Source: Lewinellaceae bacterium
GTDB lineage: Bacteria > Bacteroidota > Bacteroidia > Chitinophagales > Saprospiraceae
Direction of reading: 5' to 3'
Assembly (NCBI GenBank): GCA_020636075.1
Contig: JACJYO010000002.1
Coordinates: forward strand, 682,001-746,000
DNA length: 64,000 nt
Positions 52,898 to 61,824 of the stretch are shown here, in pieces (positions within the stretch are counted from its first letter, which is position 1; the number at the start of each line of letters is the position of its first letter). Below the pieces are notes generated by a model that was given only the letters and a program-made list of their open reading frames with translations, was not told the origin of the DNA and ran no database searches. The position numbers and the translations under genes were made by a program.

Positions 52898-53054
52898 GGG
52901 TTAGAAGGTTACTGGTTACTGGTTAGAGGGTTTCTGGTTAGTTCACCTTTATGAATAGGGCGACCCTCTAACCAGTAACCAGTAACCTTCTAACCTCTAA
53001 CCTCTAACCTCTAACCTCTAACCAGAAACCGGAAACCTTCTAACCAGTAACCTT
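52898..53054. repeat. Intergenic palindrome with heptamer tandem repeat, GGTTAGAAGGTT family (copy 2)
   Basis: The left arm (52898-52941) of GGTTAGA, GGTTACT and GGTTTCT words is complementary to 52963-52994 and to 53018-53054. Between lie five tandem copies of CTAACCT (52990-53024, the last imperfect). It fills the gap between carboxynorspermidine synthase and the response regulator, ending 6 bases before the latter's ATG. Confidence 0.9.
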
Positions 53055-53060
53055 AAAACA

Positions 53061-53744
53061 ATGCGCATCCTACTCGTAGAAGACGAAGAATCCATACGCG
53101 ATGCTATCCGGCTCAACCTGGAGTTGGAAGGTTATGAAGTCGTCGTGACCGGCAATGGCAGGCAGGCACTCGAATTGATTGGCAGCCAGCACTTCGACCT
53201 CCTTCTCCTCGATGTGATGCTCCCGGAGGTAAATGGTTTCAGCATAACAGAACAGGTTCGTCTGACCAACAGCGAAGTACCCATCCTCATCCTTACTGCT
53301 AAAGACCTGCCACAGGATCGGGTGACCGGCCTGAAAAAAGGCGCCGACGATTACCTCACCAAGCCCTTCAACCTGGAAGAGCTGCTGCTGCGCATCAGCA
53401 AACTGCTACGTCGCAGTCAACGGGTAAAAGGTGAAGCGTTGGAACTTTTTGAATTTGGAAAAAACCAGGTCAACTTCGACACCTTTGAAGCCACCACCTG
53501 GCGAGGCGAAGCCATCACGCTAACCAAAAAAGAAGCCATGCTGCTGAAATTGCTGGTGGAACGGAAAAACGAAGTGGTAAGCCGGAACCAGATTCTGCAA
53601 GCCGTTTGGGGCTATGATGTTTTTCCCAGTACGCGAACGATTGACAATTTTATTCTGGCTTTCCGGAAATATTTTGAAGAAAACCCAAAAGAACCGCAGT
53701 TCTTCCATGCCATCCGGGGGGTCGGCTACAAATTTGTCATGTAG
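53061..53744 (+). CDS. OmpR/PhoB-family response regulator
   Basis: A 227-residue two-component regulator. Receiver: acidic pair ED (residues 8-9), phospho-acceptor Asp51 (LLLLDVMLPEVNG), Thr79 and Lys101 (LTKPFN). The C-terminal winged helix (about 130-227) has GEAITLTKKEAMLLKLLVER and SRNQILQAVWGYDVFPSTRT, IDNFILAFRKYFEENP, GVGYKFVM. The cognate histidine kinase is not in the window, so this is an orphan or split pair. The 5' leader is replaced by a palindrome/heptamer repeat that may influence its transcript. It is convergent with xseB. Confidence 0.95.
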   Translation: MRILLVEDEESIRDAIRLNLELEGYEVVVTGNGRQALELIGSQHFDLLLLDVMLPEVNGFSITEQVRLTNSEVPILILTAKDLPQDRVTGLKKGADDYLTKPFNLEELLLRISKLLRRSQRVKGEALELFEFGKNQVNFDTFEATTWRGEAITLTKKEAMLLKLLVERKNEVVSRNQILQAVWGYDVFPSTRTIDNFILAFRKYFEENPKEPQFFHAIRGVGYKFVM

Positions 53745-53745
53745 C

Positions 53746-53937
53746 CTAAATCAATTTTCCGGTAGCGTCCTCAGTTTCACGCAACTTATTCCGGCAAAAC
53801 CCGATCAATTCCTGCGCCCGGGCAATTTTTTCCGCCAAAGCATCAATGCTAATTGCTTCGCTTTGCAGGTCTGCTACGATCTGTTGCAATTCGGCGTATG
53901 CCGATTCATATGTCATCGGTTCCTTTTCCTTTTTCAT
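53746..53937 (-). CDS. xseB: Exodeoxyribonuclease VII small subunit
   Basis: A 63-residue protein, helical, with TYESAYAELQQIVADLQSEA and DALAEKIARAQELIGFCRNK, matching the XseB pattern (helix-turn-helix with conserved Tyr/Leu and Ser-Leu turn; here ISIDAL). XseB assembles in several copies around XseA to make the nuclease that cuts single-stranded DNA; xseA is not in this window, which is unusual but not rare. The start overlaps the stop of the SET gene by four bases (ATGA), so translation of the two is coupled. Confidence 0.9.
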   Translation of the reverse strand: MKKEKEPMTYESAYAELQQIVADLQSEAISIDALAEKIARAQELIGFCRNKLRETEDATGKLI

Positions 53938-54320
53938 AGTTCAAACCAAACCTTGCTGCGGTTCTCCGGCGAGCCGTTGTAGTTTACAAAAATCTCTTCA
54001 CCCGGGCTGATGTCCCGAAGGGCGTAAATATCGATGGTGTTGTTTTCAAAGTCCATTCCGTAATCTGCATTCGGTTCGTAGGCATGGTTGTACAACGAGC
54101 CATAACCCAACGCAATGGCAAACCATTCCTCATCGTCGCCCCAATCAAAATAATAGTCGTCGAGCATGGTTTGCCGCATAGCGGCCAGTTGTGCCTTGGG
54201 AAACAACAGCACCGGGCAAATTTCAATAACGCCCTCTGCTGCTATGGGTTCAGCAGCAAATACACCCATGCCGTGTACATCGGAAGGCGCAAAATAGATG
54301 GCTGCATTTTGAAGACTCAT
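53934..54320 (-). CDS. SET-domain protein (putative protein lysine methyltransferase)
   Basis: A 128-residue bacterial SET protein. IYFAPSDVHGMGVFAAEPIA at the start is the SET-N strand pair with a Gly-x-Gly-like turn; FAIALGYGSLYNHAYEPNAD carries the NH motif for AdoMet (SLYNHAYEPNAD), and IYALRDISPGEEIFVNYNG gives the GEE and catalytic Tyr. This compact SET form, lacking pre/post-SET, occurs in many bacteria; the substrate is unknown. It overlaps xseB by four bases, so the pair is one operon. Confidence 0.85.
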   Translation of the reverse strand: MSLQNAAIYFAPSDVHGMGVFAAEPIAAEGVIEICPVLLFPKAQLAAMRQTMLDDYYFDWGDDEEWFAIALGYGSLYNHAYEPNADYGMDFENNTIDIYALRDISPGEEIFVNYNGSPENRSKVWFEL

Positions 54321-54359
54321 TTTACCTGGAGTGATTGAGTGTTTGAGTAATTAGGCACC

Positions 54360-55238
54360 TTACCAGCCGCCACCGGCGCCGCCACCGCCAAATGAACCGC
54401 CGCCAAAACCACCACCACCAAATCCACCACCGCCGAAGCCGCCGCCGCCGCCAAAACCGCCGCCGCCACCCCAGCCACCAAAGCCACCGCCACCACCCCA
54501 CCAATCATCATGACGCCGGCGTGCTCTGCGCCGGCCCGCACTGGTGTAAACAGTCCCACGGCGAGCCGCACGCACAATAAAGAAAACAGCCAAAAAAATA
54601 ATGACGACAAAAACAAGCAAAATGAACAAAGCCACCTTCTTAGTTGCTTTGCGTGGTCCGGGTTCGGCCTTGAATTCACCGGAAAGTGCGGAAATTATAT
54701 CGTCCAGCCCGGCATTGATGCCATCAAAATACTGTTCTCCACGGAAATACGGGATCATGGTATTCCGGATAATCCTTCCGGCGGTAATATCCGGAATAGC
54801 GCCTTCCACGCCATAGCCGGTTGCGATGAACACACCCCGGTCGGGTGCCTCGGTTTTGATGAGCACCACGACGCCGTTGTCTTTGCTTTTACGGCCAATA
54901 CCCCATCGGTTTCCCAATTCAAAAGCATAGGATGAACGGTCGTAATCGCCAAGGTCCGGCCGGATCATCACAACGATTTGCGTGGAGGTAGAATCGGTGT
55001 ATGCCCGCAGTTTTTGCTCTAAAATGCTTTTTTCCTGCGCCGACAACCAACCGGAATAGTCGTGCACGTATACCGCGGGGTCGGGTTTGGGTGGAAAAAT
55101 ATCCTCGTCCGATTGCGCCAAACCTGCCGGTAGCCAGACCAGCAATACGAAAAGCACCATCCCAAGCCAGCGCAGCGGTGCCCTGCCCAGCGCCTCATAT
55201 CGACCGTTAACCATAAATAATCTCATCGGGAAGTTCAT
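54360..55238 (-). CDS. TPM-domain protein with Gly-rich tail (YgcG-like)
   Basis: A 292-residue exported membrane protein. Leader with hydrophobic core WLGMVLFVLLVWLPAGLAQS; starts at 55238, 55226 or 55214 are possible. The TPM domain (about 45-190) shows YVHDYSGWLSAQEKSILEQK, STQIVVMIRPDLGDYDRSSY and DNGVVVLIKTEAPDRGVFIA, GYGVEGAIPD. One membrane helix (about 205-228, VALFILLVFVVIIFLAVFFI) precedes a basic patch and a Gly/Phe/Trp tail of GGGFGG words (residues about 248-292). TPM proteins act in membrane stress or complex turnover. It overlaps the previous TPM gene and shares the lemA operon. Confidence 0.87.
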   Translation of the reverse strand: MNFPMRLFMVNGRYEALGRAPLRWLGMVLFVLLVWLPAGLAQSDEDIFPPKPDPAVYVHDYSGWLSAQEKSILEQKLRAYTDSTSTQIVVMIRPDLGDYDRSSYAFELGNRWGIGRKSKDNGVVVLIKTEAPDRGVFIATGYGVEGAIPDITAGRIIRNTMIPYFRGEQYFDGINAGLDDIISALSGEFKAEPGPRKATKKVALFILLVFVVIIFLAVFFIVRAARRGTVYTSAGRRRARRRHDDWWGGGGGFGGWGGGGGFGGGGGFGGGGFGGGGFGGGSFGGGGAGGGW

Positions 55239-55635
55239 TTTCGTTATCGTGCGGATCTGCCGGAAAGTGCTGTTGGAGTTGTTCGCCGATCTGATTGATC
55301 ACCAGGCAAATGCCTTCGCAAGCCTGTTCTTTTAGGAGGTAATCGCGCAGCAGTTGTTTTTCGGCATCCCAAAACTGAAAACCGACACGCTCGTGAATTC
55401 CGGTATCGCCCCAAATGGCGAACAACCGGGATTTCTCGGCGACATAAATCAATACGCCATTGCGTTGTTTGGTCTTGTGAATATCCAACAGGTGAAATAA
55501 TTCGGCAGCGCGTTCCACCGGATGTTCCCGGTCGCAAAAGTCTTCGATATAGAGGCGAATTTCACCACTGGTTATTCGTTCTGCCGAACGAATTGCATCC
55601 AGAATACGCGCCTCTTCTTCTTTTGTAAAAAGCAT
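55207..55635 (-). CDS. Cytoplasmic TPM-domain protein
   Basis: A 142-residue protein without leader, TPM fold: MLFTKEEEARILDAIRSAER, ITSGEIRLYIED, RNGVLIYVAEKSRLFAIWGD and QACEGICLVINQIGEQLQQH. It is the short second TPM partner usually placed between lemA and the longer membrane TPM gene in Bacteroidota; it overlaps the latter by up to 32 bases. Function unknown; the operon suggests a common membrane-associated complex. Confidence 0.88.
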   Translation of the reverse strand: MLFTKEEEARILDAIRSAERITSGEIRLYIEDFCDREHPVERAAELFHLLDIHKTKQRNGVLIYVAEKSRLFAIWGDTGIHERVGFQFWDAEKQLLRDYLLKEQACEGICLVINQIGEQLQQHFPADPHDNENELPDEIIYG

Positions 55636-55727
55636 TTACCTGAGTTTGGTTGGGGTTGTGCAAAAATGAATCTGGCATTAGCAAAAAGGTAATTTCAGCG
55701 CATTCCTTTTTACACAACCCCCAATTT

Positions 55728-56321
55728 TTAAAACTGCACCTTAGGCGCCTGATCTGCACCCGGCGAGGCCGAAAAATAGCCTTTGGGGGAGAAGCCGAAC
55801 ATTCCGGCAAACAGGTTGGTTGGGAAGCGGCGCACGTAGGCGTTGTAGTCGTTGACGGCAGTGTTGAAATTCCGGCGCTCCACTGAAATCCGGTTTTCCG
55901 TGCCTTCCAGTTGTTTTTGAAGGTCCAGGAAATTTTCATTGGCTTTCAGGTTGGGATAATTTTCAACCGTAGCCAACAAGCGACTCAGTGCACCGCTGAG
56001 TGCTGACTGAGCCTGTTCGAAGCGCTGGATATTTTCCGGGGTTAACTGTTCAGCCGTAAACGTCACTTTGGTGGCATTGGCACGGGCCTCCACAACTGAC
56101 TGCAGGGTTTGCTGTTCAAAGTCGGCGTAGCCTTTTACCGTGTTCACCAGGTTTGGAATGAGGTCTGCCCGCCGTTGATACTGGTTTTCCACCTGAGACC
56201 AGGCTTGTTTCACCTTTTCGTCTTTACCGACAGCGGTATTGTAAGAACCGCACATATTGAAAACGAGCAGTAGAAATACACCGAGCAGGATCAGCGGCAG
56301 AAATTTTCGAATGTCCATCAT
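55728..56321 (-). CDS. lemA: LemA family protein
   Basis: A 197-residue protein with one N-terminal membrane helix (FLPLILLGVFLLLVFNMCGS) and a helical-bundle body: YNTAVGKDEKVKQAWSQVEN QYQRRADLIPNLV, a LemA signature, then NLKANENFLDLQKQLEGTEN RISVERRNFNTAVNDYNAYV. LemA proteins are bundled in front of TPM-domain genes in many bacteria; the body faces outward. First gene of the lemA-TPM-TPM operon. Its C-terminus ends QAPKVQF. Confidence 0.93.
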   Translation of the reverse strand: MMDIRKFLPLILLGVFLLLVFNMCGSYNTAVGKDEKVKQAWSQVENQYQRRADLIPNLVNTVKGYADFEQQTLQSVVEARANATKVTFTAEQLTPENIQRFEQAQSALSGALSRLLATVENYPNLKANENFLDLQKQLEGTENRISVERRNFNTAVNDYNAYVRRFPTNLFAGMFGFSPKGYFSASPGADQAPKVQF

Positions 56322-56415
56322 AATGTTTTGAATGTGTAAATCTTTAAATAGTTGAACAAGGCGAAGTTAGTTTTTGGTTCTGAAAGCATTTGAACACGCA
56401 CCCTGTTTTTTCGGT

Positions 56416-57177
56416 TCAACGGGGCGGGCTGACAGCTGCAACAAAAGCGGCCAGAATTCCGGCAGCCACCGATGCGTTCAGCGATTCAGCTGCGCTGCCA
56501 GGCGCCCGGGGGATGGTAAGCCGCCGGGTGAGCAAGGCTTCCACATTCGGGCGGATTCCGCTGCCTTCATTGCCAATAACTAAAAGTCCGTGATCAGGCA
56601 TTTGGGTAGTAAAAACATTGTCGCCATCGAGTACGGCGCCCGCTACCGGAAGTTGTGGTTCGAGGTGTAAAATTTCAGTTAATTCCATTTCGGGCAAAGG
56701 TATCCGGAGCACGGCGCCCATGCTCGCTTGTACGACTTTCGGACCAAATGCATCTACACAATCAGGTGAACAATAGACAGCCGGCATACCGAACCAATCG
56801 GCAACCCGGATGATCGTGCCCAGGTTACCCGGGTCCCGGATGCCATCGAGATAGAAAGCAACACCACTATCCAGTGCGGGCTGGGCTGGCTCCGGAAGTT
56901 CAGCGACGGCCAAAACCGGCGGCGGGTTTTTAAGTGCAGAGACCTTTTTCAGATCTGCTTCGCTTACCGCGTTAAATAATTGGTAAAAGGGAGCCAAAGA
57001 GGCTGCATTTTCGGTGGCCCAACGTTCCAAACCAAAAACAGATACCACCGAAATCCGTTTTTGCATCAAGAGTTCAGTAACTAATTTACTGCCTTCCACT
57101 GTGAAATTTCGATACTTTTGCCGGTACTTTTTTACCTGGAGAGCAGTCAGAAATTTTTGTTGGCTGGCAGATAACAT
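56416..57177 (-). CDS. TrmH/SpoU-family RNA methyltransferase
   Basis: A 253-residue 2'-O-ribose methyltransferase of the SPOUT class. Motif 1 FYLDGIRDPGNLGTIIRVAD, motif 2 HGLLVIGNEGSGIRPNVEAL, motif 3 PGSAAESLNASVAAGILAAF form the AdoMet knot; an N-terminal substrate domain (QKFLTALQVKKYRQKYRNFTVEGSKLV pattern) recognises rRNA or tRNA. The target base cannot be told. It lies head-to-head with tamL with 66 bases between, a common Bacteroidota arrangement. Confidence 0.94.
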   Translation of the reverse strand: MLSASQQKFLTALQVKKYRQKYRNFTVEGSKLVTELLMQKRISVVSVFGLERWATENAASLAPFYQLFNAVSEADLKKVSALKNPPPVLAVAELPEPAQPALDSGVAFYLDGIRDPGNLGTIIRVADWFGMPAVYCSPDCVDAFGPKVVQASMGAVLRIPLPEMELTEILHLEPQLPVAGAVLDGDNVFTTQMPDHGLLVIGNEGSGIRPNVEALLTRRLTIPRAPGSAAESLNASVAAGILAAFVAAVSPPR

Positions 57178-57243
57178 AAACAGGAGTTTATAAAAACCTG
57201 TACGGGTGATCCCCGCCCGGCTTTCAGTTTTTCAGCAGATTGT

Positions 57244-59736
57244 ATGCTACTTTTTGTGCGGAATAAAACTTTCATAAAACGAGTCCGGACGACCTCCCAC
57301 CAGCAGGGTCTCTTTTTGCTTTGGTTGCTGGCGCTGTGGACTGTTACGGCATGCAATGTTACGAAGCATCTGGACAAGGACAAAGATCCGCCCCTGCTTC
57401 AGAAAAACAGCCTGGAGATCAAAAGCACCAAATCCTTGCCGCTCGATGTGCGCACGGCACTTCAATACGAACTCGGCAGTTTGTACCGGCAAAAACCAAA
57501 TGAACTGAGCCTGTTGGCATTTCGTACGCCTGCCCGCCTGTGGTTTTACTACAAGTTTCGGGATAAGCCGTCCAAATCGGCGAAGTGGGTAATGAAAAAA
57601 ATTGCCGAACCGCCGGCTTTTTTTGATGAATCACTATCGGTCCGCACAGCCAACAATTTCAAAAATTTCATGGCACAACGCGGTTATTTTGATGCTACGA
57701 GCACGTATTCCGTTGAATTTCGCGACCACCGTTTTTTTTATGGAGACGATTTGTACTTCAATCCGGCAAAAGATTCGCTGAGTGCACATTCCAATGCGTT
57801 AGTCACGTATACCCTTCAACTTGGCCCGCAATACTTCATTGATTCCGTGCATTTTATCAGTCGCGACAGCAATGCCCGAAAAATATTGCATGAAATAGCC
57901 GGCAAGTCGAAATTGAAAAAAGGAGGCGTTCTCGACAGCCGGAGTTTTGAAGCAGAAAAGTTGCGCATAACCGATGCCATGAAGAACAGGGGCTATGCCT
58001 ACTTCATTCCGAATTTTGTAGAGTTTTTTGGCGACAGTACCGGCTCAAAGGCAAATGTAACCGTGGAAGTATTACCCCCGGGCGATTCAATTTTGCACCA
58101 AACATACACCATCGGCAATGTGGCGGTTTTTTCGGATTTGGTGCCCGACCTGAGCTCTATCCGAAAGGATACCACAATCAACGGTGTATACTTTGCCACT
58201 TCGGAACCCCGCTTTGAGGTGCGTCCGTCCCGATTGTCCAAAGCGATCGCCATCCGGCCCGGCACTTTGTACAAGCAGGCTGACTTCGATCAAACGGCGC
58301 ATGATCTGAATGCACTGGGTATTTTTCGTTTTGTAACGATCCGTCCATTGCAGGACACGATCAATCCGGACATTATTGACGTTTCCATATCGTTTTCCCT
58401 GAACAAACGCCTGTCCATCGGCGGCGATCTCGACCTGAACTCCTCCACGAATTCCGGAAGTACTGTAAGTGGCCGTTTGCTTGGTGTTTCAGCCAGTGCA
58501 TCCGCCTTAAACCGCAACCTGCTGCGTGGCGCAGAAAACATCCGGACCGATTTGGCTTACAGTTTGGAATTTGACCTGAGCCGGGACCGGAGCAGCCTGA
58601 TTTTTTCCCAGGAATTCAAATTTCAGAATGAACTGACCTTTCCACGTTATTTTGATTATTTCGGACTTTGGCGGCGCTTAAACCGCTGGAAACTGCTTAA
58701 AAACAGTTTTTACAACCGCCTGCAAAACGACGGAAGAGTGCGGATCGGGCTGAATTATAATTACCTGGATCTGCGGGGCTTTTACGATTATAATCTGTTC
58801 AATGCCACGTTTGGCTATACTGTCCGCTCCAACACGAACGAGCACCAGTATAATTTCGACAACATCGGTATTGATATTCTTCGTCCCCAACTCCGCCCGC
58901 GCTTTGATTCCATTTTTGGTGAAAACGAATTTCTCAAACTGAGTTTTGGCAATCAACTGTTCACCGGTTTCTTCCTGCGGTCTTTCACCTATACCTACGC
59001 CAGCCGGGCGAACCGGTTCGGCGAACGATGGTTTTTCCGGTTGAACACCGATTTTTCCGGTTTTGAAGAATTTGCACTCAACCGGCTTTGGGCTATTCCT
59101 TTTGGCGAACAACGCTGGACAATCTCCGATCTTACGTTTTCCCAATATATCCGCTTGGACGTGAATGGCAGCTACACGCGCGACTTTACCAGCGACCTCA
59201 CGGGCATCGTCCGCCTGGGGGCTGGCATTGCAACGCCTTTCGGTGACACCCGGGAAGTGCCCTACGTGAAGCAATTTTTTGTCGGCGGCCCATCGAGTAT
59301 TCGGGCCTGGCGGATCCGGGAACTGGGCCCGGGCGGCTATATTGAAGTTGACCCCGACACTGGCGACCCTGTGCAGCCCCAGCAGCCATTTTTTCAGGCT
59401 GCCGACTTTCGATTTGAGTTTAACGGGGAATTCCGTTTCCCGCTATTCTGGTGGGTCAAAGGCGCTGTTTTTGTAGATGGCGGCAACGTTTGGACATTGC
59501 GGGCAGACCCGCAACGTCCGGGCGCTCAGCTGAGTTGGAACTCGTTTAAAAATATTGCAATTGGTACAGGCTTCGGTTTGCGCTTTGATTTTGATTATTT
59601 TGTGTTTCGGTTCGACTGGGGCATGAAAGTGCGCCGCCCATACCGTACTCCGACAACCGGATATTGGGTCGATTGGACCGGAGCATCCTGGAAAGATATC
59701 TCCAACTTCAACCTGGCGGTGGGCTATCCGTTTTAG
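57244..59736 (+). CDS. tamL: Outer-membrane assembly lipoprotein TamL (BamA family)
   Basis: An 830-residue BamA/TamA-family protein. It has a lipoprotein signal LFLLWLLALWTVTACNVTKH with Cys37 after Ala36, the TamL hallmark, then POTRA-type domains (about 45-400, SLEIKSTKSLPLDVRTALQY, YTLQLGPQYFIDSVHFISRD, NVTVEVLPPGDSILHQTYTI) and a 16-stranded barrel (about 400-830), ending ISNFNLAVGYPF with the C-terminal aromatic. The VGGPSSIRAWRIRELGPGGY motif is the conserved VRGF/Y-type loop 6 motif. TamL with TamB inserts outer-membrane proteins. Confidence 0.92.
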   Translation: MLLFVRNKTFIKRVRTTSHQQGLFLLWLLALWTVTACNVTKHLDKDKDPPLLQKNSLEIKSTKSLPLDVRTALQYELGSLYRQKPNELSLLAFRTPARLWFYYKFRDKPSKSAKWVMKKIAEPPAFFDESLSVRTANNFKNFMAQRGYFDATSTYSVEFRDHRFFYGDDLYFNPAKDSLSAHSNALVTYTLQLGPQYFIDSVHFISRDSNARKILHEIAGKSKLKKGGVLDSRSFEAEKLRITDAMKNRGYAYFIPNFVEFFGDSTGSKANVTVEVLPPGDSILHQTYTIGNVAVFSDLVPDLSSIRKDTTINGVYFATSEPRFEVRPSRLSKAIAIRPGTLYKQADFDQTAHDLNALGIFRFVTIRPLQDTINPDIIDVSISFSLNKRLSIGGDLDLNSSTNSGSTVSGRLLGVSASASALNRNLLRGAENIRTDLAYSLEFDLSRDRSSLIFSQEFKFQNELTFPRYFDYFGLWRRLNRWKLLKNSFYNRLQNDGRVRIGLNYNYLDLRGFYDYNLFNATFGYTVRSNTNEHQYNFDNIGIDILRPQLRPRFDSIFGENEFLKLSFGNQLFTGFFLRSFTYTYASRANRFGERWFFRLNTDFSGFEEFALNRLWAIPFGEQRWTISDLTFSQYIRLDVNGSYTRDFTSDLTGIVRLGAGIATPFGDTREVPYVKQFFVGGPSSIRAWRIRELGPGGYIEVDPDTGDPVQPQQPFFQAADFRFEFNGEFRFPLFWWVKGAVFVDGGNVWTLRADPQRPGAQLSWNSFKNIAIGTGFGLRFDFDYFVFRFDWGMKVRRPYRTPTTGYWVDWTGASWKDISNFNLAVGYPF

Positions 59737-59763
59737 GCATGTGTTTAAAAACAAAACAATAAA

Positions 59764-60423
59764 ATGGCCAACTTACTTGATTCCGTAAAAGAATACCTGC
59801 ACCCCGGCTTCATCACGGAAGCTAGCGAACAGTTGGGGGAAGGCGAAGAACCAATTTCCAAAGCCTTGTTCGCCTGGTGCGCAACGATTTTGGCAGGTCT
59901 GCTCAATTGGGTGGGGCACGATAAAGCCATGGGCCAAATTTTTGACGGCCTGGACCACTTCCCGCCCAACCTGACAGACAATGCCAAGGCGCTCCTCCGT
60001 AGCGGGAATCTGGCTGAAAACGATCCGAAGGATGTTTCCGGTCGGCTGTTAGGCCAACTATTCGGACCAAAAACAGAAAACCTCATTGAAGGTGTCGCTA
60101 CATTTTCGGGCACCAGTCCTGCGCATGCATCCTATTTACTTGGTGTGGCAGGACCGGTTATTCTAAGCATTTTAGGCCAGCGCGTTCAGGCCGGCAACCT
60201 AAGCCATTCCGGCTTGTCCAACCTCCTGCTCCGAAACCGGGAAGGCATCCTTTCGGCACTTCCGGGCGGCCTCGCCGCCATATTGCAATTGCGCGACATG
60301 GATGCTACACAAGCAGAAGCTGTACCTGAGGAAGCAACGGGAATGAGCTGGGTGCTTCCACTCTTGTTACTTTTAGGTTTGGGTGGAGCCATTTTGTTTT
60401 ATTTGCGGTACTCCGGTCATTGA
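59764..60423 (+). CDS. DUF937 domain protein
   Basis: A 219-residue protein. It opens MANLLDSVKEYLHPGFITEA SEQLGE, the DUF937 pattern (short helix, LxxxF...ASxxLGE), with helical repeats of AKALLRSGNLAEND and GPVILSILGQRV and SNLLLRNREGILSALPGGLA, and one C-terminal membrane helix (WVLPLLLLLGLGGAILFYLR). It lies 27 bases after tamL in the same direction, and kbl follows by 20, so the three may be cotranscribed. Function unknown; membrane anchor with a soluble helical domain. Confidence 0.82.
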   Translation: MANLLDSVKEYLHPGFITEASEQLGEGEEPISKALFAWCATILAGLLNWVGHDKAMGQIFDGLDHFPPNLTDNAKALLRSGNLAENDPKDVSGRLLGQLFGPKTENLIEGVATFSGTSPAHASYLLGVAGPVILSILGQRVQAGNLSHSGLSNLLLRNREGILSALPGGLAAILQLRDMDATQAEAVPEEATGMSWVLPLLLLLGLGGAILFYLRYSGH

Positions 60424-60442
60424 TCTTTACAAATTGTCAACT

Positions 60443-61630
60443 ATGTATAAAAATGTAAAACCGGCCCTGGAACAGGAATTGCAGGGCATCCGCGATGCGG
60501 GCTTGTACAAAGAAGAACGGATCATCACCTCCAGGCAAGGGCCGGTGATTGACACAACAGCACAGCCTCAAGTGCTTAATTTTTGCGCTAACAACTACCT
60601 CGGGCTCAGTAGCCACCCCGATGTGATTGAGGCCGCAATTGATGCCGTACGCAGCCATGGATTTGGCCTTTCCTCTGTGCGCTTCATTTGTGGCACGCAG
60701 GACATTCATAAAGAACTGGAATCCCGAATTGCCGAGTTTCTTGGGCAGGAGGATGCCATCCTTTACGCTGCAGCATTCGACGCCAATGGGGGTTTGTTCG
60801 AACCGCTTTTGGGTCCTGAAGATGCCATAATCAGTGATGAACTCAACCACGCCTCCATCATCGACGGTATTCGCTTGTGCAAGGCCCAGCGTTTCCGGTA
60901 CAAGCACAACGATATGAACGCCCTCGAAGATTGCCTGAAGGAAGCTTCCGGGGCAGGCCGTCGACTGATATTCACCGACGGGGCTTTCTCCATGGATGGC
61001 ACCATTGCTCAGTTGGACAAAATTTGTGATCTGGCGGACAAATACGACGCCATGGTCGGCATTGACGAGTGCCATGCTACTGGTTTTCTGGGAAAAACCG
61101 GACGCGGCACCCATGAATATCGTCATGTGATGGACCGTATCGACATTATCACCGGCACACTTGGCAAAGCCTTGGGCGGCGCATCCGGCGGCTTTACGGC
61201 AGCCCGTAAAGAAATTGTTGAACTGTTGCGGCAACGCTCGCGCCCATACCTGTTTTCGAACACCGTCGCACCGGCCATTGTCGGCGCCTCCATCAAAGTC
61301 ATGGATTTGTTGAGCGGCAGCACAGCGCTGCGCGACAACCTGGAACGCAACACGCAATGGTTCCGAAAGGCCATGACGGAAGCGGGTTTCGACATTATCC
61401 CGGGCGACCACCCGATTGTCCCGATCATGCTGTACGATGCGCCGTTGGCGCAGCAGTTTGCAAAAAAACTGCTGGACGAGGGTATTTACGTCATTGGCTT
61501 TTTCTTTCCGGTGGTCCCGAAAGGCAAAGCCCGCATCCGGGTACAATTGTCGGCAGCGCATGAGCCCGAACACCTGGAAAAGGCTGTGGCGGCGTTTACG
61601 AAGGTTGGAAAAGCACTTGGGGTAATTTGA
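60443..61630 (+). CDS. kbl: Glycine C-acetyltransferase (2-amino-3-ketobutyrate CoA ligase)
   Basis: A 395-residue PLP enzyme. I choose ATG 60443 (MYKNVKPALEQELQGIRDAG); the frame is open further upstream but without family sequence. Lys242 (GTLGKALGGASGG) holds PLP; NYLGLSSHPDVIEAAIDAVR, GLSSVRFICGTQDIHKELES, FTDGAFSMDGTIAQLDKICD and VGIDECHATGFLGKTG are the family motifs. It cleaves 2-amino-3-ketobutyrate with CoA to glycine and acetyl-CoA in threonine catabolism. Threonine dehydrogenase (tdh) is not in the window. Together with ltaE it defines glycine/threonine metabolism here. Confidence 0.95.
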   Translation: MYKNVKPALEQELQGIRDAGLYKEERIITSRQGPVIDTTAQPQVLNFCANNYLGLSSHPDVIEAAIDAVRSHGFGLSSVRFICGTQDIHKELESRIAEFLGQEDAILYAAAFDANGGLFEPLLGPEDAIISDELNHASIIDGIRLCKAQRFRYKHNDMNALEDCLKEASGAGRRLIFTDGAFSMDGTIAQLDKICDLADKYDAMVGIDECHATGFLGKTGRGTHEYRHVMDRIDIITGTLGKALGGASGGFTAARKEIVELLRQRSRPYLFSNTVAPAIVGASIKVMDLLSGSTALRDNLERNTQWFRKAMTEAGFDIIPGDHPIVPIMLYDAPLAQQFAKKLLDEGIYVIGFFFPVVPKGKARIRVQLSAAHEPEHLEKAVAAFTKVGKALGVI

Positions 61631-61824
61631 TTGGAGGGTTCGGGGAAAATCTGTAAGTTGGAATGTGTTGTTTGTGTGAAAATGCCGGCTGTTAATCCAA
61701 TGGAATTAAAATCAGGCAACAAGAAGCAGCCTAAGCTGTCATTTTTGTCCACACCTTGGATAGCAAAACCGCTAATTTCATCTGTTAAAACCAGCCCCCA
61801 TCGAGGCAAAACAGCAATAAAATT

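Noticed and set aside
52990..53024. True telomere end
   Set aside because: CTAACCT occurs five times only, within an intergenic palindrome on a continuous chromosome.
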